Shown: positions 38,803 through 49,190, counted from the stretch's first letter. The stretch: 64,000 bases of DNA from Nitrosotalea sp. (GCA_023252235.1 JAHEXH010000001.1:38019-102018); one strand, 5' to 3'. Notes: generated by a model not told the origin, from the letters alone. Numbers and translations are program-made.

Positions 38803-40131
38803 TTGAGCACACAGATGAACGCAGCCAGAAGGGGTATTGCTACAGATGAGATGAAGGCAGTTGCACGTGATGAAGATGTGACATTAGAGTGGCTCATCCC
38901 TAAGATTGCCAATGGTTCTATTATTATTCCTCACAATAACACACGTCCACAAAAGATCAGAGTAGTTGGAATAGGAAAAGGTATGAAAACTAAAGTAAAT
39001 GTAAACATTGGAAATTCCACATTAAATCAGAATCTTGAGGAAGAAATCCGGAAAGCCCAAGTTGCAATAAAATATCATGCTGATACTATCATGGATCTTA
39101 GTGATGGAGGAGATGTGAGATTGTATCGTAGAAAACTACTTGAGGTTGCACCGATTGCTTTTGGAACAGTTCCTGTTTATGAGGCTTATAATTATGGTGT
39201 AGAAAAACACAAGAATCCTCTTGATATCACCGAAGATGATTTTCTTAATGCTTTTGAACATAATGTAAAAGATGGAGTTGATTATACCACAATTCATTCT
39301 GGTATAACTAAGGATATAGCAAAACGAATTCTTGCAGTAAAAAGACATGGAGGTATAGTTAGCAAAGGTGGTACTATCACAGCTGCATGGATGTTAAAGT
39401 ATGATAAAGAGAATCCGTATTTTGAACATTTTGATTATTTGATAGAACTTGCAAGACAATATGATGTTACTTTTAGTCTTGGAGATGCATTACGGCCAGG
39501 CTCTATTCTTGATTCACACGATGAACTTCAAGTACAGGAAATGATCAATATTTCAAGACTCACTAAAATTGCCCATGAAAAAGATGTACAAGTGATGGTT
39601 GAAGGACCAGGACATGTACCGTTAAATGAAGTTGCAGCTAATGTTCGATTGGCAAAATCTCTAATTGGCGAAGTGCCCTATTATGTTCTAGGACCACTAG
39701 TAACAGATGTTGCTTCAGGACATGATCATATAGCAAGTGCAATAGGTGCTGCAATTTCCGCAAGTGAAGGAGTTGATTTACTATGTTATCTAACTCCTGC
39801 AGAACATCTTGCATTGCCTAATGCTGAAGAAGTCAAGGCAGGGCTTATTGCATATAGGATTGCAGCTCATGCTGGAGACCTTGTCAAACTAAGAGATAAG
39901 GCAATCAAATGGGATACGGAAATGACTGAAGCAAGAAGAACCTTGAATTGGGAAAAACAGATTGCATTATCAATTGATCCAGAAGAAGCAGCACGTATTC
40001 ATGCAAGAACTGGTCAACTCAAAGGAAATACTGTTCCATGTACCATGTGTGGTGGCGCATGTGTTTACATCATGCTTCCACAACAGCGATTCACTAAAAC
40101 CGAAGTAGAAAAATTACAGCAGACTAGCTAA
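38803..40131 (+). CDS. thiC: Phosphomethylpyrimidine synthase ThiC
   Basis: Conserved ThiC: PCTMCGGACVYIMLP radical SAM C-terminus, GPGHVPLNEV. Confidence 0.97.
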   Translation: MSTQMNAARRGIATDEMKAVARDEDVTLEWLIPKIANGSIIIPHNNTRPQKIRVVGIGKGMKTKVNVNIGNSTLNQNLEEEIRKAQVAIKYHADTIMDLSDGGDVRLYRRKLLEVAPIAFGTVPVYEAYNYGVEKHKNPLDITEDDFLNAFEHNVKDGVDYTTIHSGITKDIAKRILAVKRHGGIVSKGGTITAAWMLKYDKENPYFEHFDYLIELARQYDVTFSLGDALRPGSILDSHDELQVQEMINISRLTKIAHEKDVQVMVEGPGHVPLNEVAANVRLAKSLIGEVPYYVLGPLVTDVASGHDHIASAIGAAISASEGVDLLCYLTPAEHLALPNAEEVKAGLIAYRIAAHAGDLVKLRDKAIKWDTEMTEARRTLNWEKQIALSIDPEEAARIHARTGQLKGNTVPCTMCGGACVYIMLPQQRFTKTEVEKLQQTS

Positions 40132-40518
40132 TACTTTTTCAAGACTTGGAACAGTTTGAAATTTTGACATATCTGATGGATATATCCACCGATATTCTGA
40201 ATTTTCCCAATTCAGTCTGATCTGAGGCTTTTGTACAGAAAATAAAAATGGAAAGATCAACCATTCATGATTTTCATATTGAGGAGAATCTATCCTCATT
40301 TGCGGCCCATCTCTAACTAGAGTAATTTGGTTTTCAGTAATGCTTGTCTCTTCAAGTATCTCTTTTTTTGCTCTATACAGTGGGTCCTCATTACCTTCTA
40401 TGATTCCGCTTACGCCGGCCCAAAGCTCTTTCATTGTCCTTACTCTGTCACTTCGTTTTAGAATAAGATATTGTCCATCCTGAATCAAAAAAGAAGTCAC
40501 TATTTTAGTAGATTTCAA
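40114..40518 (-). CDS. NUDIX hydrolase
   Basis: GVSGIIEGNEDPLYRAKKEILEETSI nudix-like box. Confidence 0.9.
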   Translation of the reverse strand: MKSTKIVTSFLIQDGQYLILKRSDRVRTMKELWAGVSGIIEGNEDPLYRAKKEILEETSITENQITLVRDGPQMRIDSPQYENHEWLIFPFLFSVQKPQIRLNWENSEYRWIYPSDMSKFQTVPSLEKVLASLL

Positions 40519-41373
40519 TTATTTTTCTACGGCATTTACCATTGTAACAAGCTTCTTGTATGATTCTTCAAAATCTACATTCTTGGCTAATCTTTCTTTG
40601 GCACTTGAAATGTATTTTATCATCTCTTCTGTTTTATTCTCTTGAATCAAAATGAGCATTCTACCTATATCTTTCCAAAATTCTTCTGCATATCTTCTTA
40701 TTTCAGGATTTGAGATTATTGTTTCAATAAGCTCTTGAGGTTCAGTCATTATGCCTGTAGTGAGAAACTTTTGAGCTTTGAAAGTAGTTCCGGCCATCTT
40801 TTCAACTAGGGAGAAATTTTCTTCCTTTGCAAATATGTTAGCAAGTGCCAAGTTTACTAAATGTGGCATTCCAAGTACTATTGCTATTTTCTTGTCATGT
40901 TCTACTGCGTCTATCTGAACAAAATTTGCTTCTTCAAATAATGACTTTGTTACGGCCATCTCTTTTTTTGCATCACGGATTGGAATTGAGATGATGTTTT
41001 GTCCTTTTAGTTTCTTAGTTCCAGGACCAAACATGGGATGGATGCAAATCGGGTTTACCTTGTCTGGTATCTTAGAGAGTGCAGCAGCAGTTTTTGTTTT
41101 AAGAGAAGAGATGTCTATTAGATAAGAGTCACGTTTCATCTCTTTTGCTATGAGTCTTATCGTCTCAGGTGTACGTTTTACTGGAATGCATAAAATAACA
41201 TAGTCAGCTGTTAAGATGGCTCCTACAAGCGATTGTGCCTTTGTGACTGATTTATTCAAAATCTCTTTTTCAGAGTCGTATCCTATTATGTCATAATCTT
41301 TCTCAAGAAAATACTTTGAGAACCATTTTCCCATTTGGCCTTCTGCCCCTATTATGGCAATCTTCTTTTTCAT
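40519..41373 (-). CDS. tyrA: Prephenate dehydrogenase
   Basis: IIGAEGQMGKWFSKYFLEKDYDIIGYD...DISSLKTKTAAAL...HPMFGPGTK. Confidence 0.92.
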   Translation of the reverse strand: MKKKIAIIGAEGQMGKWFSKYFLEKDYDIIGYDSEKEILNKSVTKAQSLVGAILTADYVILCIPVKRTPETIRLIAKEMKRDSYLIDISSLKTKTAAALSKIPDKVNPICIHPMFGPGTKKLKGQNIISIPIRDAKKEMAVTKSLFEEANFVQIDAVEHDKKIAIVLGMPHLVNLALANIFAKEENFSLVEKMAGTTFKAQKFLTTGIMTEPQELIETIISNPEIRRYAEEFWKDIGRMLILIQENKTEEMIKYISSAKERLAKNVDFEESYKKLVTMVNAVEK

Positions 41374-42740
41374 TATTTACTCCTTAACCTATCCTCTATT
41401 ATTTGCATTCCCTGATTAAGTGTATCTTCTGGCTGACAGGCTGATATTCTGACAAATCCTTGATAGTTTCCAAAGCCCTCTCCTGGAGCTATTGCTACTC
41501 CTGTATCCAAAAGTTTGTTTGTAAAATCCACAGAATCAAAGTTTTCTTGTCTTATCTTGACAAACAAGTACATGGCACCGTCTGGTTCCACAAAATCTAA
41601 TTGCATTGTTCTTGCCTTTTTTGATATGGACTCTAATCTATTTTTAATAGTTCTAGTATTGTCGGTTGTATCGGCTTCTAATGCTTTCATGGCTACATAT
41701 TGGATTGGTTCTGATACATTCGTTAATGCCAAAGCCTGAAGCTTTGACATTTTTTCTATAATGTCAGGACTTGATACTGTGTAACCAATTCTAAAACCTG
41801 TCATAGCATGTGATTTTGAAAACGACTGTGTTACTATCGATTTTTCATATCCATAAGCAAGTATGCTCTTCCACGGTTTGTATGCATATACTGAGTAAAT
41901 CTCATCACTTAACACGTACAAATTATTTTTGATTGCTAAATGCATTATTTGATCTTGTAACTTTACTGGAAGAATCTTACCAGTTGGATTATTTGGATAG
42001 TTGAGAACTATCATCTTTGTATTCTGATTTATTGCCTTCTCTATATCTTCGATCTTTGGTTCCCACTTGTCTCCAAGTGTGGTGTGAATGGTTCTGACCT
42101 TTACTCCTGAATTGAGAGCATTATCACGGTATGCGGGCCAAGCTGGTTCTATTATTATGATCTCATTACCTGGATTCAGTAGACTGGAAATTGCAAGAAA
42201 TATGGAAAAACGTGCTCCTGGGGAAACAAGAATATTTTGAGATGATGTGTTGACTCTAGATTTTTCTGTGACATACTTTGCAAGTGTCTCTCTAAACTCT
42301 GTCATCCCTTTTGAATCTCCATACTTCGTATATCCCATATCGTAAACTTCAGAAAGTGCGTTTTTGACAATCTTTGGTGGCAAGAAATCTGGCTCGCCTA
42401 CTTCCATGTGGATTATCTTCTTTCCTTCTTTTTCCAATTTCTTTGCCTTTAAAAATACCGACAAATGTGTTTGCTTGTCTGAAGATTGAATTTTTACAGA
42501 TTCATTTAATAGAAAATTTAACATTATCATGGCAGTTTTTTCATCAAGCTTTATTTCTTTACATAACGTCAAGACTTTTGCACGCAGTTGGTTTTCTCTT
42601 TCTTCGTTTGTAACACCTATGCCTAAATTGCTCTTTAAATCCCCAATTTTCTTTGCAATATTGTTTCTTTCTTTGAGTAATTTTAGAATGTCAAATGTTA
42701 TTCTATCTATCTTATCGCGTAGATTGTTGATATCTGACAT
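41373..42740 (-). CDS. Chorismate mutase - class I aminotransferase fusion
   Basis: N-term NLRDKIDRITFDILKLLKERNNIAKKIGDLKSNLGIGVTNEEREN (CM type II); C-term HMEVGEPDFLPP...LSDEIYSVYAY...SFSKSHAMTGFRIGY. Confidence 0.93.
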   Translation of the reverse strand: MSDINNLRDKIDRITFDILKLLKERNNIAKKIGDLKSNLGIGVTNEERENQLRAKVLTLCKEIKLDEKTAMIMLNFLLNESVKIQSSDKQTHLSVFLKAKKLEKEGKKIIHMEVGEPDFLPPKIVKNALSEVYDMGYTKYGDSKGMTEFRETLAKYVTEKSRVNTSSQNILVSPGARFSIFLAISSLLNPGNEIIIIEPAWPAYRDNALNSGVKVRTIHTTLGDKWEPKIEDIEKAINQNTKMIVLNYPNNPTGKILPVKLQDQIMHLAIKNNLYVLSDEIYSVYAYKPWKSILAYGYEKSIVTQSFSKSHAMTGFRIGYTVSSPDIIEKMSKLQALALTNVSEPIQYVAMKALEADTTDNTRTIKNRLESISKKARTMQLDFVEPDGAMYLFVKIRQENFDSVDFTNKLLDTGVAIAPGEGFGNYQGFVRISACQPEDTLNQGMQIIEDRLRSK

Positions 42741-42743
42741 TTC

Positions 42744-43841
42744 TTATCTAATGACCAATGGAATAAAACCTGCCCTGATTGCATGATCTGCAAGTACCAC
42801 TGATACTAATGAGTCTACTACCGGGGGTGCACGAGGAACTACACATGGATCATGTCTACCTTGAACTATCAATGAAGTAGGTTTCTTTGTTTTTAGATCA
42901 ACAGTTTGCTGTTTTTTTGATATTGATGATGCAGGCTTGAATGCAACTCGCAAGACAATTGGCATTCCTGTGGAAATGCCACCTAGTATTCCTCCAGCAT
43001 TATTAGTTTTAGTTTGAATTTTGCCATTTTTAATTAAAAATTCATCGTTGTTCTCTGAACCGTGTAATGTAGAACCATGAAAACCAGAGCCAAATTCTAC
43101 CCCTTTTACAGCCGGGATTGAAAAAAGTGCTTTACTCAAATCTGATTCTAAAGAACCAAAAATTGGCTCACCTAATCCTACTGGTAAATTCATTGTTAGT
43201 GATTCAATAACTCCGCCTACCGAATCTCCCCTTCGTCTTGCTGAAAGAATTGTTTGACGCATCTTATCTGCAATTTTTGGATCTGGGCATCTTACTTCAT
43301 TACCGTATACCGAATTTTTCATTTTTAATGTTGCATGTTCTTTCATTTTTATATTTCCAACTTGGCATGTGTATGAAAAAGTCTCAATTCCTAAAGTTTT
43401 CAAAAGAAGTTTTCTTGCTATGGCTCCTGCCATTACAAACGTAGCTGTAAGTCTTCCTGAAAACCTACCTCCTCCTCTAATATCGTTAAATCCTTTATAC
43501 TTGATATATGCTGGATAATCAGAATGACCAGGCCTTGGTTTTAGGGCGAGATTGTCATAATCTCTTGAATGTTGATCCTTATTCCAAATGATCATTGTAA
43601 TTGGTGCACCTGTAGTGTATCCTTTGTATACTCCTGAAAGAATCTCAACTTTGTCTTCTTCTTTTCTTTGGGTTGTAATTATGGACTGACCTGGTTTACG
43701 TAAATCAAGCATGGTTTGGATATCTTTTTCTTCAATCTCTAATCCTGCTGGGCAACCATCTACTGTAGCACCTATGCATCTTCCATGACTTTCACCAAAA
43801 CTTGTAAAAACAAAACGCTGTCCTATAGTACTTGAAGACAT
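42744..43841 (-). CDS. aroC: Chorismate synthase
   Basis: FTSFGESHGRCIGATVDGCPAGLEI...RRRGDSVGG...GRHDPCVVPRAPPVVDSL. Confidence 0.98.
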   Translation of the reverse strand: MSSSTIGQRFVFTSFGESHGRCIGATVDGCPAGLEIEEKDIQTMLDLRKPGQSIITTQRKEEDKVEILSGVYKGYTTGAPITMIIWNKDQHSRDYDNLALKPRPGHSDYPAYIKYKGFNDIRGGGRFSGRLTATFVMAGAIARKLLLKTLGIETFSYTCQVGNIKMKEHATLKMKNSVYGNEVRCPDPKIADKMRQTILSARRRGDSVGGVIESLTMNLPVGLGEPIFGSLESDLSKALFSIPAVKGVEFGSGFHGSTLHGSENNDEFLIKNGKIQTKTNNAGGILGGISTGMPIVLRVAFKPASSISKKQQTVDLKTKKPTSLIVQGRHDPCVVPRAPPVVDSLVSVVLADHAIRAGFIPLVIR

Positions 43842-43916
43842 GCTAAAATTTTCTTTTACGTGCTTATAATCCTTCTAGGAAATGGGCTCTTTGGAATGAA
43901 ATTATTGAAAAATCTA

Positions 43917-45185
43917 CTAATCTTCAACTATTATGTTTGCACCAATTTTTTTCATATCTTCTACAAATGTTGGATATGACACATCCACAGAGTCAGGATC
44001 AGTGACAGTACAATTTCCAACGAACATGCCTGCAATAGATAGTGCCATGAAGAGTCTATGATCTTCAGAGGCATCTAATTCTGCACTCTTTAGAATTTTT
44101 GGGGCTTCTAGAATTAACCCGTCATCTTTCTCTGTAACTATGATTCCAATCTTTGTAAGCTCTTTTGCCAAAATTGCAATTCTGTCCGTTTCCTTAAATC
44201 TGGCATGTCTTACATTGTAAATCTCAATTGGCTTTGAGGTCTTGAGAGCTAAAATTGCCATTGGAGGAAGGAGGTCTGGATTATTTGAAAGATCAAATCT
44301 TCCTCCGTTGAGAAGTTTTGGAGAGGTTATGGTTATTCTCTTCTCTATGTTTATTTTGACACCAAGTCTTTCTAAATATGATATTATTTCTTGGTCTCCT
44401 TGAGGTAAATCTCCAATGGATGCTTCAATTGACATGTTTTCTCCAAGTAACACCGCAGCAGAAAGCAATAGTGCCATGCTTGAGAAATCTGAAGGAACTA
44501 CAAAATCTGTGGATCTGTATTTTTGATTCGGAACATTGTATTTTTTGTATTGAGAAATTGTATTAACTATTACACTGAATTTTTTCATTGTAGCAATGGT
44601 GGCATCGAGGTATGGTTTTGATACTAGTTCTCCATTGATTTCTAATGTGAGACCGTTCTTCATCATTGGACCTGAGATTAAAAGTGCGGAAATAAACTGG
44701 CTTGAGATTGAACCAGAAATGTGTGTTGTTCCTCCAACTGCCTTTCCTTTTACAGTGACTGGTGGTTTACCATCTGTTGACGTGCATTGTACTCCGAGTT
44801 GCTCTAATGCATCAAGAAGTGGCTGCATCGGTCTTTTTTTCAGACTCGCGTCACCCGTAAGTGCTATCATCTTGTCTGAAAGAGAAGCAATTGCAGTTGA
44901 AATTCTGATTGTAGTACCCGAGTTGGATGCGTCAATCTCATAATTTTGTGGATTTATTGCACCTTTGTTTTCAACTATTACTGTAGAATTATTGATTTCT
45001 ATGTTTGCACCAAAAACTTTACACGCATTAATTGTTGCTAGAGTGTCTCTAGACAGTAAAACGTTTCTTAAAGTACTTTTTCCATTAGCAAGTGCTGCCA
45101 GAAAAATGGCACGATGAGAATAACTCTTGTTTGGGGGGCATACTATGACACCAGAAAGATGTGATTTGTCAACCTTACACTTCAT
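43917..45185 (-). CDS. aroA: 3-phosphoshikimate 1-carboxyvinyltransferase
   Basis: PPNKSYSHRAIFLAALANGKSTLRN...DASNSGTTIRI...RHARFKETDRI. Confidence 0.97.
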   Translation of the reverse strand: MKCKVDKSHLSGVIVCPPNKSYSHRAIFLAALANGKSTLRNVLLSRDTLATINACKVFGANIEINNSTVIVENKGAINPQNYEIDASNSGTTIRISTAIASLSDKMIALTGDASLKKRPMQPLLDALEQLGVQCTSTDGKPPVTVKGKAVGGTTHISGSISSQFISALLISGPMMKNGLTLEINGELVSKPYLDATIATMKKFSVIVNTISQYKKYNVPNQKYRSTDFVVPSDFSSMALLLSAAVLLGENMSIEASIGDLPQGDQEIISYLERLGVKINIEKRITITSPKLLNGGRFDLSNNPDLLPPMAILALKTSKPIEIYNVRHARFKETDRIAILAKELTKIGIIVTEKDDGLILEAPKILKSAELDASEDHRLFMALSIAGMFVGNCTVTDPDSVDVSYPTFVEDMKKIGANIIVED

Positions 45186-46029
45186 GAACTTCTGCCTTCT
45201 TGTTGTTTATTGGAGAAACTATGGTCGATCCTTCTAAAGATGAGAATACTTTCTTTACATTTGATATTTTATCGTTCTTTACAACTGCAGCTATTGAAGG
45301 TCCGTTACCAGATACTGATGCGCCAAGTGCTCCACTATCTATGAGATCCGTTATGATTTTCGGATCAGACCCTAATATTGCAGATGTAGCAAGACCGTTG
45401 AGTATCATAGCATTCCAATAGTCTGATTTGTTGGCAAGATCCCACGCCTGTGAAAAAACTCCATTTAGAATTTTTAATTTTTTCACATTGCCTCTCCTTC
45501 GAGACTTTGGAATGAATATTATTGCTGACAAATCTTCTGGTGCTTTTTCTGATTTTATTATTTTTATATTCAAATTATCAGTTACAACAAATCCTCCAAA
45601 ATAACATGCGCATGCATCATCAAAAGCTCCTGTTATGCTTACTTTTGATTCAATAGATGCATGTACACCATCTTTTAGAATCTCAAGATCAGTTGCTTTG
45701 GGCCTGAATAATTTTGCACATGCAAGTGATATTACTGATGAAATGGCACTTGAGCTCTTAAGTCCATACCCTGAAGGAATTTCAGATTTTACGGAAATTG
45801 TTATTTTGTTTTTCTCAAGTTCTGATTTTGGAACTGATGTCTCAACAACCTTTCGTATGAGTCGAGAACTGAGATTTGATTCTCTGTTTTCAAACATTAT
45901 TCCCCTACCAGGTTCAGTTTCTACAATAGCTTCAATACCTAATGCTATGCCAAGGGTGGAACCCTTTCCAGTAGCGATGGCATTTACTATTGATACTGCA
46001 CCATGCATGCTTGCTTTTGCTTTACGCAT
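45175..46029 (-). CDS. Archaeal shikimate kinase (GHMP family)
   Basis: AIATGKGSTLGIALG...EIPSGYGLKSSSAISS...; located in the aro cluster. Confidence 0.93.
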   Translation of the reverse strand: MRKAKASMHGAVSIVNAIATGKGSTLGIALGIEAIVETEPGRGIMFENRESNLSSRLIRKVVETSVPKSELEKNKITISVKSEIPSGYGLKSSSAISSVISLACAKLFRPKATDLEILKDGVHASIESKVSITGAFDDACACYFGGFVVTDNLNIKIIKSEKAPEDLSAIIFIPKSRRRGNVKKLKILNGVFSQAWDLANKSDYWNAMILNGLATSAILGSDPKIITDLIDSGALGASVSGNGPSIAAVVKNDKISNVKKVFSSLEGSTIVSPINNKKAEVHEV

Positions 46030-46031
46030 CT

Positions 46032-46853
46032 CTAAAATCTCCCAAGCAAGGTTAATTTCATGGCTTCGTATGGTGCCTGCTTATTAGTCCAAATCTCAAA
46101 TGACTTCATCGCTTGAGCAAGAAGCATTTCCCACCCATATATGATGGTCGCACCTTGATTTTTTGACTGTTCAATTAAAGGAGTTTCCACTGGTACATAG
46201 ACAATATCGTAAACTATAGAATCACGGTTGATATTTTTTGTAGATATGGGACAACCTACTCCCTTTAGTCCTACTGAAGTTGCATTTACTACAAATTTGT
46301 ATTTGTTGGCAACATCTCCTGCTGCTTGGAGATCCAAATAATCTGACTCTAAACCTAAATTGTGGACAAATCTGATTAATTCTTCTGTCCTTTCACGGGT
46401 TCTGTTTGCAATAGTGATCTTACGCACTTTTTCCTTGCTGAATCCAACTATTATGGCTCTTGCAGCTCCTCCAGCACCAATTAACAAAACATCTGAATCC
46501 TTCGAATCAATTTTTCTCTTTTTTATCGGGGCTAAAAAACCGTCTACATCTGTATTGTAACCCTTGAGATGGCCTTCATTATTGATTACTGTGTTAGTAG
46601 CACCTACTAATTTGCACTCACTATCAATCTCATTAAGAAACTTCATCATGTCTACTTTGTGAGGAATTGTAACATTGAATCCTGAAATATTTATCTTCTT
46701 TAGAGATTCAACACCAGATTCTAATTCTCCTTTTGGAATTCTATATGCGATATATGTGCAATCAAGACCTAGAAATAAAAAAGCTGCATTGTGAAGTGCG
46801 GGAGAAAATGAATGATCAATTGGATCTCCTATAAGGGCATAGGTCTTTGTCAT
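46032..46853 (-). CDS. aroE: Shikimate dehydrogenase
   Basis: GDPIDHSFSPALHNAAF...NVTIPHKVDMM...LIGAGGAARAIIVGF. Confidence 0.97.
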   Translation of the reverse strand: MTKTYALIGDPIDHSFSPALHNAAFLFLGLDCTYIAYRIPKGELESGVESLKKINISGFNVTIPHKVDMMKFLNEIDSECKLVGATNTVINNEGHLKGYNTDVDGFLAPIKKRKIDSKDSDVLLIGAGGAARAIIVGFSKEKVRKITIANRTRERTEELIRFVHNLGLESDYLDLQAAGDVANKYKFVVNATSVGLKGVGCPISTKNINRDSIVYDIVYVPVETPLIEQSKNQGATIIYGWEMLLAQAMKSFEIWTNKQAPYEAMKLTLLGRF

Positions 46854-46919
46854 AATGTTTTACTTGATTAATCATGATTTAAGCGATTAGGGAGTTTAGA
46901 CGCATCTATCTATACGGCG

Positions 46920-47201
46920 TCAAATTCCATACTTGTTATCTTTTGAATATATTTTCTTCAGTTTTGATCCACATTTTGGACAGGTCAAATCTTGATGGAT
47001 GGTGGCACAATCTAAACAAACAAAATTACCTGCATTCGATTTACCTGATCTATATTGATAAACTATAATGAATGCCAATGCCACCACCCATACTAGTACT
47101 AAAAACAACACTAATCTGAATATTCCAAGTACTACTGTTACAATTGTAGCTAAAACTATTACATTTCGTGGTGTGTTATTCTGGGACGACTTGAGTTTCA
47201 T
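46920..47201 (-). CDS. TM protein with C-terminal zinc ribbon
   Basis: Hydrophobic N-term; CLDCATIHQDLTCPKCGSKLKKIY. Confidence 0.7.
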   Translation of the reverse strand: MKLKSSQNNTPRNVIVLATIVTVVLGIFRLVLFLVLVWVVALAFIIVYQYRSGKSNAGNFVCLDCATIHQDLTCPKCGSKLKKIYSKDNKYGI

Positions 47202-47254
47202 AGGCCTATTTTTCTCATTTCTTTTATAATAATGGTGGTATTGACTTTGATGCC

Positions 47255-47269
47255 TAATCTGACAGATTA
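47255..47269. promoter_or_regulatory. Palindrome TAATCTG-A-CAGATTA in intergenic region
   Basis: 7-bp arms upstream of the ORF starting at 47300. Confidence 0.35.
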
Positions 47270-47299
47270 ATTAATTAATGCAATATGTCTTGATTAGAA

Positions 47300-47542
47300 G
47301 TGTTGGAAGACATGGATGATTTTGTAAATATGATTGATGAATGTGTTAAACTGCTTGATGAGAACGCAAATATTTTAAATGATATAGATTATTCACTTCA
47401 ATCGGAAAAAGAAGATGCTGTGGTAACTGATTTGACTAAAAATGATCTTGTAGATATGGCTCATGAAGTTTCCGATTCTACAAGAATTAAAAAAGCCGAA
47501 TATGATTTTGTTAGAAGGCTATTAGAAAAAAAATCTGATTGA
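47300..47542 (+). CDS. Small hypothetical acidic protein (80 aa)
   Basis: ORF with coding-like composition: DDFVNMIDECVKLLDENANILNDIDYSLQSEKEDAV. Confidence 0.6.
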   Translation: MLEDMDDFVNMIDECVKLLDENANILNDIDYSLQSEKEDAVVTDLTKNDLVDMAHEVSDSTRIKKAEYDFVRRLLEKKSD

Positions 47543-47581
47543 TTATATTTTTTGTTAATCTGTATGGGACACTAGTTTTCT

Positions 47582-48268
47582 TTATTTTTGATTCTTATCT
47601 TCTAACGACAATATGCTTTTCATTTCTTTGAGGCTGAATTGACCTGGAGCTATTGGTTTGCCAAGTGAAACATAGGTGTAGGGACTTCCAAGCTTTGTAC
47701 ACAATATTCTTGACATTCTACCATAATCTCCCATGGCAAAGGAAATTAGATTGATCTTTTTTGTGTTAATCTTGTACAGGGCAAGAACTCGTATGGTGTC
47801 GCTTATTGTCTTTGCGGTGGTAACAATTTTGATATTGTTTGAAAATTTGGACATTTTTTGGAGTGTAAATCTGAGAATTCGTTCATTTGGAGTTTTTACA
47901 AAATCATGCCATGATACAAGTATGTTGGTTCTTGTATTCTTGAGATATTTTTGCAATTCTGGGTTTTTCTTCAATGTGTGATATTCAACATCTAAAAGAT
48001 ATGGTTCAAATTCAGAAATTAATTTCAGAATGGAGATTCTTTCCTTTTCAGTACCTTGAAATTTTCCTCCTTCTGAAGTAGGGCGCAATGTGCATATGCA
48101 TCGTTTGAGGTATTTTCTTGAATGTGTTAAACAAAAAGGGATTTGATTTGGTTTTAAAAAATCTAACCTGAGTTCTACATAGTCAGAGTCTACGAGTATC
48201 TTCTTTAGATCTTTGACAATTTTTCTAGGGTTGGATTCTGCGATTGTTACACAGACCTTAGTCGTCAT
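47582..48268 (-). CDS. aroD: 3-dehydroquinate dehydratase (type I)
   Basis: VCVTIAESNP...YVELRLDFL...ICTLRPTSEGGKF...VSWHDF...LISFAMGDYGRMSRIL...APGQFSL. Confidence 0.93.
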   Translation of the reverse strand: MTTKVCVTIAESNPRKIVKDLKKILVDSDYVELRLDFLKPNQIPFCLTHSRKYLKRCICTLRPTSEGGKFQGTEKERISILKLISEFEPYLLDVEYHTLKKNPELQKYLKNTRTNILVSWHDFVKTPNERILRFTLQKMSKFSNNIKIVTTAKTISDTIRVLALYKINTKKINLISFAMGDYGRMSRILCTKLGSPYTYVSLGKPIAPGQFSLKEMKSILSLEDKNQK

Positions 48269-48282
48269 TGTGTTTTGTGTAA

Positions 48283-48591
48283 TTACTTGTTTGAAGTCTT
48301 TGGTACGACGGTTGGTTCACCACAGTATTCCCATCCTCTCAGCTCTTTGCAACGATCAGGATCACGTTGTGCAACATGAAGTGATTTCTTCATCTTTGCC
48401 CAATCGTCTGGTGAGCAGAGTTTTTCTCCACAAATGTGTTGTCCACCTGGAAATCTATCTGTTTTCTGGGAGAATCTCTCATATACTGAGCTTGGTGTTA
48501 ATGCATATACAGCTGGTAATGCTGCTGCAAAAACCATTATTACTGATAACGCTAACGCGACCAATCCTACCTTAACTTGTTGGTTAGACAT
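48283..48591 (-). CDS. Small secreted hypothetical protein
   Basis: N-terminal signal-like VKVGLVALALSVIMVFAAALPAVYAL; Cys-containing mature part. Confidence 0.65.
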   Translation of the reverse strand: MSNQQVKVGLVALALSVIMVFAAALPAVYALTPSSVYERFSQKTDRFPGGQHICGEKLCSPDDWAKMKKSLHVAQRDPDRCKELRGWEYCGEPTVVPKTSNK

Positions 48592-48862
48592 TACGTGAAT
48601 CTACATTTCACTACTATATTTAGATTAGCATCAAATTCTTCGTAAATATAATAAAGAAATTTCAATTTCCGATCTGAAAATTCATACTACTTTAGTGACC
48701 TTGCCTTTTTGGAAATTTGGTATTTTGATATGAATGATTAGTCTTATTTGTGATGATGGTATTGTTGAGACTAATCTGATGACTGGCAAGTTCATTTGGG
48801 GTTCTAGTGGAATGTTAAGGCGGAAGAAACTTTTATGAAACGATCATTTCTAGAGGGTATCT

Positions 48863-49159
48863 ATGAGTACAGACATTGAACACGAAGCAAAAGACACTGT
48901 CTTCATCGGAAAAAAGCCCATCATGGCATATGTAACTTCTGCACTCATCCAACTAGCTAATAATCCAAAAGTCTCAATAAAAGCAAGAGGGCTTAGCATT
49001 GGCAGAGCTGTAGATGTTGCACAAATAATTGCAAGAAGGACTGACAACTCCGGGTATTCTATAGTACAAGTCAAAATAGGATCAGAGCAACTTCAATCAT
49101 TAGATGGAAGAGCAAGAAATGTATCCACTATAGAAATAGAAGTAACAAAAAACGCATGA
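48863..49159 (+). CDS. albA: Alba chromatin/RNA-binding protein
   Basis: VFIGKKPIMAYVTSALIQLANNPKVSIKARGLSIGRAVDVAQII. Confidence 0.97.
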   Translation: MSTDIEHEAKDTVFIGKKPIMAYVTSALIQLANNPKVSIKARGLSIGRAVDVAQIIARRTDNSGYSIVQVKIGSEQLQSLDGRARNVSTIEIEVTKNA

Positions 49160-49163
49160 CTGT

Positions 49164-49190
49164 CTAAAACATGTCAAGCACATGTTTTAG
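49164..49190. repeat. 11-bp perfect inverted repeat CTAAAACATGT-CAAGC-ACATGTTTTAG right after alba
   Basis: Arms 49164-49174 and 49180-49190 with 5-nt loop, starting a few nt past the alba stop; T-rich tract downstream. Confidence 0.7.

Noticed and set aside
48760-48800. GTGATGA...CTGATGA resembling C/D box sRNA
   Set aside because: No terminal stem with boxes in correct spacing and no convincing final D box
48734-48838. 34-codon ORF MISLICDDGIVETNLMTGKFIWGSSGMLRRKKLL and inverted repeat GATTAGTC/GACTAATC upstream of alba
   Set aside because: Too short and unsupported to call; could be chance in the alba leader
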